From contig OZ038381.1 in NCBI GenBank assembly GCA_964036045.1, positions 110,596,922 through 110,660,921 on the forward strand: a stretch of 64,000 bases of DNA, written 5' to 3'. The notes under the pieces are model-generated. The model did not search any database. It saw only the letters and a list, made by a program, of their open reading frames with translations, and was not told the DNA's origin. Numbering within the stretch: the stretch's first letter is position 1; the number at the start of each line of letters is the position of its first letter. This document shows positions 48,083-58,656 of the stretch, piece after piece. The DNA comes from Eutreptiella sp. 'Long Island Sound 2002' (Eukaryota > Euglenozoa > Euglenophyceae > Eutreptiales > Eutreptiaceae). Position numbers and translations under genes: made by a program.

Positions 48083-48562
48083 TGTAACCGCTGCATAGTG
48101 GTTGATCTTTGTTGTGATTGCGAAGCCTGCAGCCTTGATGCCCCAGGGGTCGTAACGCCCGACACTGCCCCTGATATCTCCGAACCCACATAACCCTCTT
48201 CGGACCCATATCCAGCCTCTGGGAGCGACATGTGCGAAGCACTTGTAAGTCCAGTGAACTCCATGGTGGAATATGAAGAGTACGAAAACCCGGTCTACAA
48301 AAATGGAGCAGACATAGAATCTCAATGCGCATTCATCGCAACTAATGACACGACGTGAAATCATTGGAAATAATTTAAATAAATCCGACTGGGAAATCAC
48401 AAAAGACAAATGCGACTCGACGCGCGCTCACAGGCGACATCTGGCGGCGAACGGAAAACATGAAACAGAACGGAAAATTTACTGCACTAATGTACATCTG
48501 AGAATCATTGGAATTCTGATCACATCAGTGTATAATTGAGGGCTGTCACTGCTGCCGTTACA
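48083..48562 (-). repeat. E4 3' LTR
   Basis: 480 bp on the minus strand, starting TGTAACGGC and ending GCGGTTACA, which are inverted at 8 of 9 positions. It is preceded by a polypurine tract. Its inner sequence does not recur elsewhere in the window. Confidence 0.8.
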
Positions 48563-48572
48563 CTCCCCCTCT
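48563..48572 (-). promoter_or_regulatory. E4 polypurine tract
   Basis: AGAGGGGGAG on the minus strand, directly before the TGTAAC start of the LTR. Confidence 0.8.
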
Positions 48573-49907
48573 GAAAACATACGCCAGTATGTCAGGCTGG
48601 GTCAAGTGAAGTGAACGAAACGGCGAAAGTGACCAAAAACCGACTAATCTAAGGCAAAATGTGTGAAATTGAGCTCAATTGAGCAAAATTGTGCTGAGAT
48701 CTGTGCTTCGCGATGGCCATTGACTTGAATGAAACGTATAGGTACCTCAGGGCACACAGAAAAAGCTTCGTTCAAGCTCGAAAATTCGAAAATTGAAAGT
48801 CTGAGTGAAGAATGTACATGATGATCCATGATCCATGATTCATGATGAAATCAGGATCTGACATCCCACTGCCAGAAAACAGAAAACGAGCGTCGCCATG
48901 TCGTAGAGCGTCAAAAAAATAGGGTATTCCTTCATGGAGTCCAAGATATGTGGAACTGGCTGGTGTCATTTGTAGCCATGAGACCAGATGCCAGATTATG
49001 GTACAAAATGTGCCAGAATTGAGACCAAAATCAGCGAATCGCCCACGGATTGAGGGTGGCGAAGTTCACAGCAAGCCAAAATAGGTCCAATTCAATGTCG
49101 ATAGACACTGTGTGTGGTGTTGAACGGAAATCCAGTTCTCATTCATAGCCAATCCAGGTCAAATCCTCATCATGATGATGATCCCCATGATGAAAATCCA
49201 ATCATTTAAAGTAATGATAGCCAAGAAAACGCAGTGAGTAATTACCACACTGTCAGTATTGTTCCCAGGGCTTCATGTTTAATCCAGTATGAGCCAGAAG
49301 GGGTAATTGACTCGTTATAGTCCCAGAATGTATAAGCATCCAATGCTTGGTACTGGGAATTCGCCAAAATTGAGCTGATTCTGAGGGGGATTCCAACACA
49401 ATCCACAGATGAACAGCGAGTCGACACAAGTAAGAACACCATCGTCGTCACTTGGTCTATATAAGCCCTTTGACAGTGGTCGTTTGGAAGAGAAACCAAC
49501 TGTCTCAATGTAAGAGCTGATGGAAATCACATTGTCAGCAGATCCGTCAAACACATGAAATGGATCAGACTCAGTCATGTGCCAGAATCTCTGTAATGAG
49601 CACGAACTCGAACGAGTCCTTCCCAAGGCGAGTAGAGGGGTCCTGTCGACAGCAAAAGGCGATAGTGTCGTCGTGGTTGAGAATAATGGCCTTCCGGATC
49701 TTCGGATCGGAATCATCTGAGATGAAGCACATGATTCACATGATGACCATGATGGGAATGATGGATGGAATGACCAGGATGACCCCAGAATGTCCCATCA
49801 TCTGTTCGTCGAACCACATAGACGATGCGTCAGGACTATTGCGCCCCATGCCAAGGGTATATGTCGACCGTAAACCTTTTCGAAAGTTTCGGCGAGTTAA
49901 ATTCTGA
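48573..49907 (-). other. E4 3' untranslated stretch
   Basis: 1.3 kb between the integrase stop and the polypurine tract. There is no domain-bearing ORF. It contains several ATGATC/CATGAT simple-repeat clusters (about 48810-48850, 49165-49200, 49725-49795). Confidence 0.55.
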
Positions 49908-50909
49908 TCAGATCTTGTCTCGAATAGATTCTGCCACAATTGGAGCTTCTTCTTGTGCTTGTAAGTATTCCTTGGTGACACAATCTTTGATCAGCGAGAG
50001 CTCTTTGTCAATCTCAGGGTGTTTCTTCAGGAACTTGATGAAAGTGTCCGTATACCTATGGATCAAACTTGAAGCTGGCTCCCATTTGTCTTCTTCTGGA
50101 CCGAATCCTTTCCATCTGCACAGAAAGTACCACTTGTTTCGAGCATTCTTCTTGTAATCAAGAATCTTATCCAGCTCAAAACTGCTTGTGACCATCTTCC
50201 TGTCGCTCAGGTATTTCGAAGTCCAGTAGAGAGGCTTGAGATTTTCTTTGGGGCAGGGTACTTCGGCCCTCAAACGATCTCGATGTACTTCTTGATGCCT
50301 GCCTGGCTCAATCTCAATGTTGAATGTAGTCTCACTTAGTTGACTCTTGACTTGGAATGGGCCATCCCACAAAGGTAACAATTTGTTGTCGTCCTTCAGG
50401 GTCTCGTCTGACTTACGAAGCCAAACTTGCTGGCCTTTCTCGAAGGGTTTTCCTTGCGTTCTGGACTTATTTTTGAAATTCAACCAATCTGCTTGACTTT
50501 CGACTTTGGCTTGGATCCACTTGGACTCTAGATCCTTGATCCTCTCAAACCATTGCGAGGCGTCGTAGAACTGCCTTGGATGATGCATCACTGGTCCTGG
50601 ACCCATCTTCTCGCGACCAAAAACCAGCTCATTCGGACTTAATCCAGTGTAATTCTTGGTGCGATGGTATCTTCTCAAGACACAGTAAATTGTCTCCAAG
50701 CAATTGTAGTCTTTTTCAGTCGCCAGGAATTTTCTCAGAATGGAGATAAGAATTCTTCCAGCGCGTTCAGCAAGGAGAGCTCGATGGTCGTAGATTCGGG
50801 CACGAAGGTGATGAACTCCCAATAGGGCACACATGTTCTCCCACCAAGTCCCAATGAACTCTTTCCCACTGTCCGTCAGAATTTCACTGGACACATCCCA
50901 GTTACTCAT
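49908..50909 (-). pseudogene. pol: E4 integrase C-half and chromodomain
   Basis: In frame with the larger pol ORF and separated only by a UAG at 50913-50915. It supplies the second and third catalytic acids (LTDSGKEF and LLAERAG), a KLLPLWDGPFQV block (the GPF-type region), and a chromodomain about 60 residues from the end (ILDYKK..YFLCRWKGF, KWEPASSL). The frame ends with TGA at 49908. Confidence 0.9.
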
Positions 50910-50912
50910 CCA

Positions 50913-53405
50913 CTAACTTGCAGTCCACTTGGCAGCCATTTCAGAGGTGAGATGCTTCGTGTTGCAAGGGAGGACTTGGATGTAGCCACTGTGGCGGTCT
51001 TGAATTAACAAAACCCCATCGATAGGCTTCCTCGTGTAGAGACATTCCTCTTGGATTTGTCCCAACTCGAAGACATCCGCCGTCACCTTGTCGAACAACC
51101 TCTCAGCAATTGGTAATCCCTTCAGTAGTCCTTCTGCCTTTTGATTCTTGGGGATGGTCGCCTGACATTGCTTGCATCCTTTGGCAACTCGTTCACAGGC
51201 ACCCTTGAGGTCCCTTGTGTACACTCTGTGGCGTAGCTCCTGCTCCAGCACACGAGAATGTGTGTGGGCTGTCTCATTCTGATGCCAATGTTTGACATAT
51301 TGGTCAATCAGACAATCAGGAACACAAATCCTTCCTTGCCAAAATAACTTGTCGCCTTGGATTTTGAAATCAGACGTCTCTTCAGAGTCGTAAGGCTTGT
51401 CCCCTTTCAACTTATGGTATACAGACCGGAAGAACCTGTCCTCCTTGTACATCTCCGTCCAATCCACATAGAGGAAGGAAGTTTCCTTGTCCTTTTGTTG
51501 TGGAGGGAGCGTGGATTTCGCTTTGGATCTCGTCAGAGGAAATACATTCAGGAGTGGCAGCGACGACTCAGAGTCAGAGTTAACTCCTGCAGTCTGATCT
51601 GCCTTGGTAATCTCCTTGCATCTGACCAAATCCACCTTCATCCGATTTTTAATCGAACATTGGAGACAATGCTTTTTGATCAGTGCTTGTTCCTCCTTGT
51701 CGAACTCGATCACTTCAGCTTTATCCGTCGCTGTCCCATGAAAACTCACTTCAGAGTAAGCCTCTGAGGCTGGGTAGGCCCAGCGACTCAGGGCGTCCGC
51801 CACTGTGTTGTAGCGACCCGGAATGTAAGTCACATGGAGGTCAAATCTGCTGAGAGTTTCATGCCAACGGCCTCTTCTCCCAGCTGGTCCACAGGGGGTA
51901 CCAACATGTTCTGTCCTCCAGCTCTCCAGTGACTTGTGGTCAGTCAGTACCTCAACGCGATGGCCCAAGATCCAACCTTCATAACGCCGTAAGGCACAAA
52001 GGATTGCGTAGGCTTCTTGTTCCCTTGGACTCCAATTTTGCTGTCTTGTTGTAAGCTTGCGAGACCAGAAAGCCAGGGGATGATGGTGACCTTCGTCATC
52101 GACTTGTTCGATCGTAGCACCAATGGCGTAACGACTGGCGTTTGTACGGATATCAAAAGGTCTTCCATCCAACCACGGAGTCTTTAATGTAACCACATTT
52201 GCCAGTGCTTCCTTGAGACCAGTAAAGGCCTCTTCACATTCTGGCGTCCACTTGAGCTTGACTTGAGATCCCTTCTTTCCTTCTATTTTGCCAACCTTCA
52301 GTAACTCTGTCAATGGACCAGAGAACTTGGCGTAGAGAGGAAGGAACTCGTGGTAGTAATTGCAGCAGCCTAAAAAGGCACGAAGCTGCGTGATGGTTTT
52401 AGGCCTTTCCCAGAGCTGCAGGGCAACCACTTTTCCTGGGGCTGGTCTTCTTGTCCCATCTTCCAAGACAGAGCCACAAAATTCCACACTTTGGAGGAAC
52501 ATCTTGCCCTTCTTGTGTCCACACACGAGCTTCTCTTGTCGAAGGACTTCGAGAACTTTTCGAACTTGTTCTTCGTGCAACTTCAGGCACTCATCAAAGT
52601 TTTTTCCCAACGGCGTGGCAATCAGAAGGTCGTCAATGTAGATGCTGCAGAATTCTTGTAAATCCAGAGACTTGTGCTTCTGAAATAAAATAGTCTCCAT
52701 CATCTTCTGGAACATCGACGGCGCATTCTTCAGACCCATCGGCAGTACAGTCCACTGGACAGTGCCACAGGGTGTGCACATTGCCGTCAAATGCCTATCC
52801 TCCTTTCGAAGGGGCATCTGATGAAAGCCATGGCGCAAATCCAACACGGTAAAGAGCTTGCCTTTGGCTCTCGCGGCGATCTCCTTCTCGATTAGAGGAA
52901 GAGGATGCGCAACTGGTACTGTGGCGGCGTTCAGGGCTCTGTAATCCACCACTAGACGCCAAGCATCTATGCTGGATTGGTCAGCAGGTGGGGGTTTTCG
53001 CACAGTAAATGGTGCTGAACACCACTCAGAACTCATGCAGCCCTCCAACCAACCGAAATCATAGAGATTGCGCTCAATAATCTTTCGCAGGGCATCTGCT
53101 TTGGTGCCGTGTAGATAGAATGGACGTTGTTTGTGCACTTTTGAGCCTTCGATTATGTCAATCTTGGCTTCCCCATTTTCACATCGAATTGGGGGGTTTT
53201 TCCACAACTTCCCACTCAGCACGTCATCTTGATAATCTTCGAACACTGCGTCCCTTCTTGCAGATATCTTGTCTCCGTCGACCTGATTCCCACATTTAAT
53301 CACCGACATTATGTCCACCAATTTGCCAATTGTTGGTCGTGGTCTCATGTTCTTGGCCACTTCATTCCAAACTTCTTCGTCGCATTGTTGGCGGATGAAG
53401 CTCAC
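50913..53405 (-). pseudogene. pol: E4 RT, RNase H and integrase N-half
   Basis: 830 codons. RT blocks: SEWCSAPFTVRKP, WRLVVDYRALN, HPLPLIE, VLDLRHGFHQMPL, TVLPMGLKNAPS and the intact catalytic YIDDLLIA. RNase H: IRTNASRYAIG (Asn where the first catalytic Asp is usual), REQEAYAIL, LTDHKSLESW and VADALSRWA. Integrase start: H-x-H arm in KHWHQNETAH, CKQC, and the first core acid in VTADVFEL. Apart from TNAS and the terminal UAG, this is the best-preserved RT in the window. Confidence 0.92.
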
Positions 53406-53429
53406 CTGAGCTCGCTCCTCCGTGGGATT

Positions 53430-54410
53430 TCACCAATGAAAGGGGTCCACGAATGTCTTGAAGGGATGGTCGGACGAATTCAGCTTCATTCCTGTCAATT
53501 CAGGCGAGATTCTTGGAGATTTGTCTTCATTCTTGCTTGAAATCTTGACTTTTTTGGCTTGATTCTTGTCTGATGGGGACGAATTGTAATGGATGGAGGC
53601 GTTCTCTCCAGGGACGCCGATTGTCCTTCCCTCCTTCCGCGACGATACGTCGGGATTCTGCTCTCGATCGTCTTCATCCACCTCAATTTCGTCGATTCTT
53701 GAGGAATTTGATATGACCTCTTCTGTTCCCATTTCACTGCCATCTTGCCAATAATCTCCCAGATTCCCGTCAACTAAGCACGCCAACGTGCTCCACGAAC
53801 GCTGTGGCGAAGGCTTGCCATTGTTATCACAATACAGCTTCACTCCCTTGTGAGGTAGCTCGACCATGTCGATTGAAATGTCCATAATGTCCTTGAACCA
53901 CTCTTGTCTTGGCCAGTTGGGGACAATTAAAATCGCCTTTGCGCCGGATTGCTTCAGCTTCTGCACCACACGAGGAAAAACGTCGAAGGGCGGATTGATC
54001 CAGAGAGGTTCAGACCAGTCCTCACTCCAGGCATCGTCGTAGAACTTCGGAAATCTTTTATTCTTTTTGTTTGCAAAGGCATCAACTTCAGGACGAAAAT
54101 TGTGGTTCTTTTCGAAATAATCCACCAGAATGTCCCGCCATTTGTCGACTACACGATAGCAAACTGACTTCCACTTCTTGCTGTTCAACGAATCCACCTT
54201 TCCTTCGTCAAAATCTTCTTGATTCCTTGTCCATTCCTGCCCATCTTGCTGAAAATGCAGCTTATTTCTCTCCTTGAATTGGTGGATACTCTTGGTATAT
54301 GGGTGCAGATAATACAGTTCGGACGGGTCGTTGGTCGACGGATCTTGGAGGAAGCATGCCCTGTGTCCCATGGGCGACACACGGTGAGCGTGAAGCCATG
54401 GTTGACCCAA
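53430..54410 (-). pseudogene. E4 methyltransferase-like (Dam-like) domain between protease and RT
   Basis: 326 codons in the common pol frame. The first residues (LGQPWL) finish the protease. Residues about 85-210 look like the Dam-type N6-adenine methyltransferase-like domain known from DIRS and some Ty3/gypsy retroelements: FRPEVDAFA (105-113), a spaced W/Y region, NPPF (139-142, equivalent to the D/N-P-P-W/F catalytic motif), a helix RVVQKLK, then AILIVPNWPRQEWF (159-172). The domain is followed by an acidic, Ser/Asp/Lys-rich tail leading to UGA at 53430. Function in retroelements is not settled. E1, E2 and E3 keep only the RVV..K..A-G-ILVIP half. Confidence 0.75.
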
Positions 54411-54884
54411 GAATTAATCATACTTTATGCTGGCTTCATAGAATTTTCCAGGAAACCACTCCTCAGTGACCGTCTCTTCCACACTCCAGACTGATTGTTT
54501 CACCAATCTGACCGCCAATTCTGCTTCTCTGTCGCCACCGTCAAGGCGATGTCCGCTGACTCCCTCCAGCTGCACAGGGGTGGAGGACATCTTCGTCTCA
54601 TCCTCCTGCAGAAAGCCTTTCCTCACCAGATTGACCTCTGAACCATTGTCAATCAGACATCTGGCAAGTTTAACCTTACCATCCGTCGATCTGACCTGGA
54701 TCCAGCAGACAAACTGGCTCTGCTTGCCTCGCCGGACAGCGCTGAGGACCCAGGCAGGGTACAGGAGGCCGGAGGACCGCGCCAGTCGATCCCAGCAGCG
54801 TCCATCCACCGCCCCAACTACCCTGATGGGTTTTTCCTCCTGCCACTCAACCCCAGTGTTGGGATTCGGGTCAAGTTGGCTTCC
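54411..54884 (-). pseudogene. E4 protease
   Basis: Frame-continuous with the gag tail after UAG. The active-site motif reads L-I-D-N-G-S-E-V-N-L-V, with Asn where Thr/Ser is usual. The partner motif is split by UAA (YD-stop-FLGQPWL). Substitution at the residue after Asp is tolerated in some retropepsins, so activity cannot be judged from this alone. Confidence 0.8.
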
Positions 54885-55619
54885 CTATTGCCATTCTTCT
54901 TCTTCGTTCGGCTGTACGTCCTGTACTTGTCCTTCGTCAACCCATTCTTCTCCTGCTTCGACAGCATTCACTCCTTTTCCACGTCCACGACCACCAAATG
55001 ACTTTCCACCACCACCTTTCTTACCTCCTTGACCTTTGTTGTTGGAGGTGTTGGAATTGGGGTTGGATTCGTTGGATCTGCCCTTGCCTCGACCTCCAGT
55101 ATCCTTGTTGTTGCCGAAGGTCTTGTTCGCTGGCGTCTCCGCGTACAGGGGGTTGCCATTCACCTTGGAATCATCTTGATTCCCGGACTTTCCTTTGCCA
55201 TTTCCACCCTTTTGGCCAGATTTTCCACCAGCATCGGTCCATCTTGAGTCGCTTGGATCTCCGCCTTGCTGCGAGTAATCTTTTGGTGTCCAGTCTCTGT
55301 TCTTTCCTTTGGACTGCCCTTTACCCTTTCCCCTTCCATGCTGGTCAGCATCTCGTGGTCCATCCTGCTGGGGATTTTCTGGGAGAATTTCCCTTTCCAT
55401 CCATTTTGGACTGAATTGTCTTGAGTTCTGAGGGCGTCCATCTGTGATCTGCGGTCGTGTGAATCGCCGCTCGACCTTCTTTTCCAAGGGCAATGCACAC
55501 AGAGCATCCCTTCTCACCAACGGCGTTGACCTTGCCCCAGAAGCCATGTGCATCCTGGGACTTCTGGCGTTCCAAGTTTGCATACTTTTCAAGTTGGTCC
55601 CAGATCTGCTCGACTCCAT
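54885..55619 (-). pseudogene. gag: E4 gag basic tail
   Basis: Gly/Lys/Arg/Asn/Gln-rich, RGG-like segment (about 55020-55380), ending in an acidic EEEEWQ and UAG at 54885-54887. It overlaps the upstream gag ORF in another frame over 55345-55619, so an indel lies there. An RNA-binding role is likely. Confidence 0.7.
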
Positions 55620-56607
55620 ATGAGAAGATCCACGGTCGTACCTTCAAAACTGTTCCCTTATACTTCACTTTTCCATCCACCATGCTGCAGAAAAACTCCG
55701 ACTGTTCAGAATCGTGGAAACCAACTCTCCATCTGCCCTCATGAATGGTGATATCGTTCAATCTAGTAGCACTGATAGAGTGTAGCAACTCACGAACAGC
55801 CGTTTTTCCCATAGTTTCTGGCAATCCTCGGACTTCAACCCAGTTGCCCAGGACTTTTTGGTCCGCCTGAGAGTCCCTGATCTTCTGCTTGGTCTCTGGC
55901 GTGAGCTTGCTCAGGAGGATCTTCTTCATTTCGCCTTCAGAAAGTCCTTCTCCAGAGTTCTCCGCCTCTTGCACCAAAAACTCCCAATCTTGCCTTGCAA
56001 TTTGGATCTCTTCCAGAAATAATTTCTTGATCGCCCTGAAGTTCTCCAGACGGTTCCTGTAATGATCTTCAGGAAGTCGAGAGCCTTTCCTCTTGAGACT
56101 TCTGTACAGCTCTTCATACGTCAGGGGATTCCCTTGATTTTGTCTTTCGACATAAAGATTGTAGGTACTTTCCCTGAGTTTGCCCGTCAAGCAGTCCATC
56201 AACCCAAGGATCCAGAGTTCCTTGTCCAGTCTCTCCGTCTGCAGCCACACCATGAACTGCCTCTCGAAGGACGCCCAGTAATTTGGGTGCCCTGAGAACT
56301 TTGGCTGCTTCATTACTGACCCTCTCAGCCTCATGTGCAAAGGGTTCAGCAAGTGGTTCAGGTTGAAATTTGTGGCTGTGCCCACCGGATTGACGAATAC
56401 TGGGTTGACTGCGGCGCCTCCCATGGCCTGTGCCTGCGCAATTGCGGCTGCCAGCAACGCCTGGTCCACAGTAGGCTGCACGAACGGCGTTGGTTGAGCT
56501 TGATGCAGCCTCATCTCCTTCAATTTCTTCTGCTTTTCTTTGATCTTGGCCTCGTTTTCTTTCTGCTGCCGGTCCTTCTTCTTCAAGGCCATGGATCGCT
56601 CCTTCAC
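55345..56607 (-). pseudogene. gag: E4 gag capsid with RRM-like segment
   Basis: 420 codons. Residues 1-35 form a basic helix (Lys/Glu). The capsid-like region, residues about 80-245, includes PKFSGHPNYWASFERQF and the conserved retrotransposon-Gag pattern of Trp and Leu. Residues about 254-326 resemble an RNA-recognition motif: WVEVRGLP (RNP2-like strand) and GRWRVGFHDSEQSE (RNP1-like). Then come CSVC and a later His pair, a degenerate zinc knuckle lacking the last Cys. Confidence 0.8.
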
Positions 56608-56686
56608 GGTGGTCCTTGCTTCTCCATCAATATCTCCGACAGTACCAACAGACAGTACAGACCTCTTCGACGAAGATTCTCCTCCT

Positions 56687-57355
56687 TCAGTACCCAGATT
56701 GAACCCAATAGGACTTCCAAATCCAGTAGGGGGGATACCAGAAATTCCAGTAAAAGCTGGATGGTGGCCAGTAAAAGCTGGGGGGTGCTGCAGAATGTGG
56801 AACGCCGTAAGGCGTGGATGTGGGTGCAGCTGAGGAGGTAGGTGCTGGGTGGCTTGCCATCGTAGGCGCTGGTCCAGAGAGCCCAGTAGTGCTCAGATTT
56901 TGTACCAGATCTGTAAGCTTCTCCAGCTTCTGTTCCATCTCCTTCCACTTGCTGTCGTCATCCCTCTTTTTCTCCTTGGCGGCCTTCTTCAGCTCCTTCA
57001 CCCTGTTCTCCAGCGACGAAATCTGTCTTCGACAGGAGCAGTCCTTGGCGCACTCGCCACAGGAAGGGCATCTCGTACCTTTTCCTTTGCTTCTGACTTC
57101 ATCAACCCAGCTGTCAACACTGGAGTTGGAGTCAGGAAGGTAGGTAGGTAGGTATCTTCGGGAGCTCGGGATGCCTCCTTTGACATTGCAGGAAGAAGGT
57201 CTTACCAAGGGGACGTCCTGTCCCTCCCACTGCCCTATGTCAGGTGCCTCTTGAGCCGCTCCCGCATGTGCTTGGGAAGGCATTGTCGCGGCCACCCGGT
57301 CCATGTGTCCCAGGTGGGAGGGTGTCCCCACATGTGTCCATGGGTAGGGCCACAT
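56687..57355 (-). pseudogene. gag: E4 gag N-terminal part
   Basis: A Cys cluster (CPSCGECAKDCSC) is followed by a coiled coil of about 55 residues (Leu/Lys/Glu heptads) and a Pro/Ser/Tyr/Trp-rich tail. It is in a different frame from the capsid ORF. The first 30-40 codons run into GC-rich flank and may not belong to the gene. No ATG is clearly preferred. Confidence 0.55.
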
Positions 57356-57719
57356 GCCCCCTCCTTTGGGCGGCAGCTCTGGGGGGCTGCCCAGCCGTGT
57401 GGAGTATCTCTCACCACAAGGGGTATTGCTCCCGCTTGTCTACGGTACGACCGCCTCACCCTTGTGGTTTGAGTTGCGGGGCCACTCTGCTTGGCAGGTG
57501 ACCCCCTCCTGGACTGTGTACCGGCTCGCCTGTCACTGGTTGCTTCCATGGCTCCGGGTGACGTTTGCCATGGTCCTCGATGCAGCCTGGCCGGGCTCGG
57601 ACCAGTGGCTTTGGAGTACCGCTCCTGCCACTGGCCCGGTGGGTCGGCTGGGTCGCCCCAGTGCGTCCGACCCATGGGGTATTGGTTCTTTCCTGTCCCT
57701 CGGCTGCCCTACGTGTGTG
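57356..57719. other. GC-rich flank, no gene seen
   Basis: Sharp rise in GC at about 57.2 kb. The open frames on both strands lack motifs. Confidence 0.4.
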
Positions 57720-57895
57720 CAGCGTCCTGGGCCGTTGGGCTCCTGTTCACCGGTGTGCCCGCGCGGTTTGCTGTGGTGCGTCTGCGGTGTCCTGGGCCAG
57801 CTGGCTCCTGTTCACCGGTGTGCCCGCTCGGTGTGTTGTGTCGCATGTGCGGTGTCCTGGGCCCCTGGGCTCCTGTTTACCGGTGTGCGTGCTGT
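57720..57895. repeat. Three tandem copies of a 65-bp unit
   Basis: The segment TCCTGTTCACCGGTGTG (TCCTGTTTACC in the last copy) starts at 57741, 57806 and 57871, exactly 65 bases apart, each preceded by TCCTGGGCC. 65 is not a multiple of three, so coding use is unlikely. Confidence 0.9.
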
Positions 57896-57949
57896 GTGCG
57901 GTGCGCGTGTGCCATGGGTGGTTGTGTCCCTCTTCCTCCCCCCCTAATT

Positions 57950-58035
57950 TTCGTTTTTTTTTTTTTTTGTTTTTTTTTTTTTCCTGTTGTTTTTTTTTTT
58001 TGAAAAAAGAAAAAGAAAAAACAAAAAAGAGGAAA
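57950..58035. repeat. Long T-runs followed by A-rich run
   Basis: Three T-runs of 13-14 bases are followed by an A/G stretch. T and A parts can pair, giving a strong snapback. This is an island in otherwise GC-rich DNA. Confidence 0.85.
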
Positions 58036-58189
58036 ACAGAGGCGCGCGTACACTGCAGGCACAGGCATGGGCAGCTGGTGCGGCGGTGCTATAGCGTTGT
58101 GTCCTCTGGCGTGTGTCGCCGGTGCTGTGGCGGCGGTCGCGCCCCAGGGGTGCGGCTCGCGTGTCCTGATGTACATGGGTATGGGTCAG

Positions 58190-58565
58190 GGTGGGTTTGG
58201 TTAGGTGTCTCTTTGCTTCTGGTGCTGGCTGGTTAGGCGGCTGTGTGGGCTGTGGCTGTGGGCTGTGTCTACGCATTTCCCTCAGCGGGCCTGGTTTGGA
58301 GTCAAGGGTTGACGGTTTCGGGATGTGGCTCGGGTTTGATTTGTGTTGGGGCTTCGGCCCGGTTAGGCTCCGGTCAGGGTGGGTTTGGTGAGGTGTCTCT
58401 TTGCTTCTGGAGCTGGCTGGTTAGGCGGCTGTGTGGGCTGTGGGTGTGGGCTGTGGCTGCGTTGTTCCCTCGGCGGGTTTGGTTAGGAGTCAAGGGTTAG
58501 CGGTTTCGGGGTGTGGCTCGGGTTTGATTTGTGCTTGAGTTCTGGCTCGGTTAGGCGGTTGCGCG
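58190..58565. repeat. Two tandem copies of a 188-bp unit
   Basis: GGTGTCTCTTTGCTTCTGG at 58204 and 58392, with matching downstream blocks (GGCTGTGTGGGCTGTG, GTCAAGGGTT, TGTGGCTCGGGTTTG) at the same 188-base offset. Confidence 0.88.
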
Positions 58566-58656
58566 GGGCCGGGCGTGTGGGTAGCGGCGTCCACGGAGTC
58601 GTGCGCCCGAGGCGGGTGCGGGGTGGTGCGTGCGGGCCGGCCGTTGGCTGGTGGCC

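Larger units (their letters stand above)
48083..57355 (-). mobile_element. E4: Ty3/gypsy chromovirus, minus strand, 5' truncated
   Basis: Right to left: gag N-part, gag capsid with RRM-like segment, basic gag tail, UAG, protease, methyltransferase-like domain, RT, RNase H, integrase, chromodomain, a 1.3-kb untranslated stretch, polypurine tract and 3' LTR. From 55619 to 49908 everything is in one frame, interrupted only by UAG, UAA, UGA and UAG. No matching 5' LTR or PBS is found above 57.4 kb, where the composition changes sharply to high GC. Confidence 0.85.

Noticed and set aside
48810-49795. ATGATC/CATGAT clusters as regulatory sites
   Set aside because: Simple-sequence repeats of varying length in the E4 untranslated region; no positional pattern.
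9591-54887. Reassigned UAG as a sense codon in the host
   Set aside because: Other internal stops include UAA and UGA, and UAGs at 11723, 11857 and 15864 replace different residues (Trp, Glu, Tyr), so random mutation explains them.
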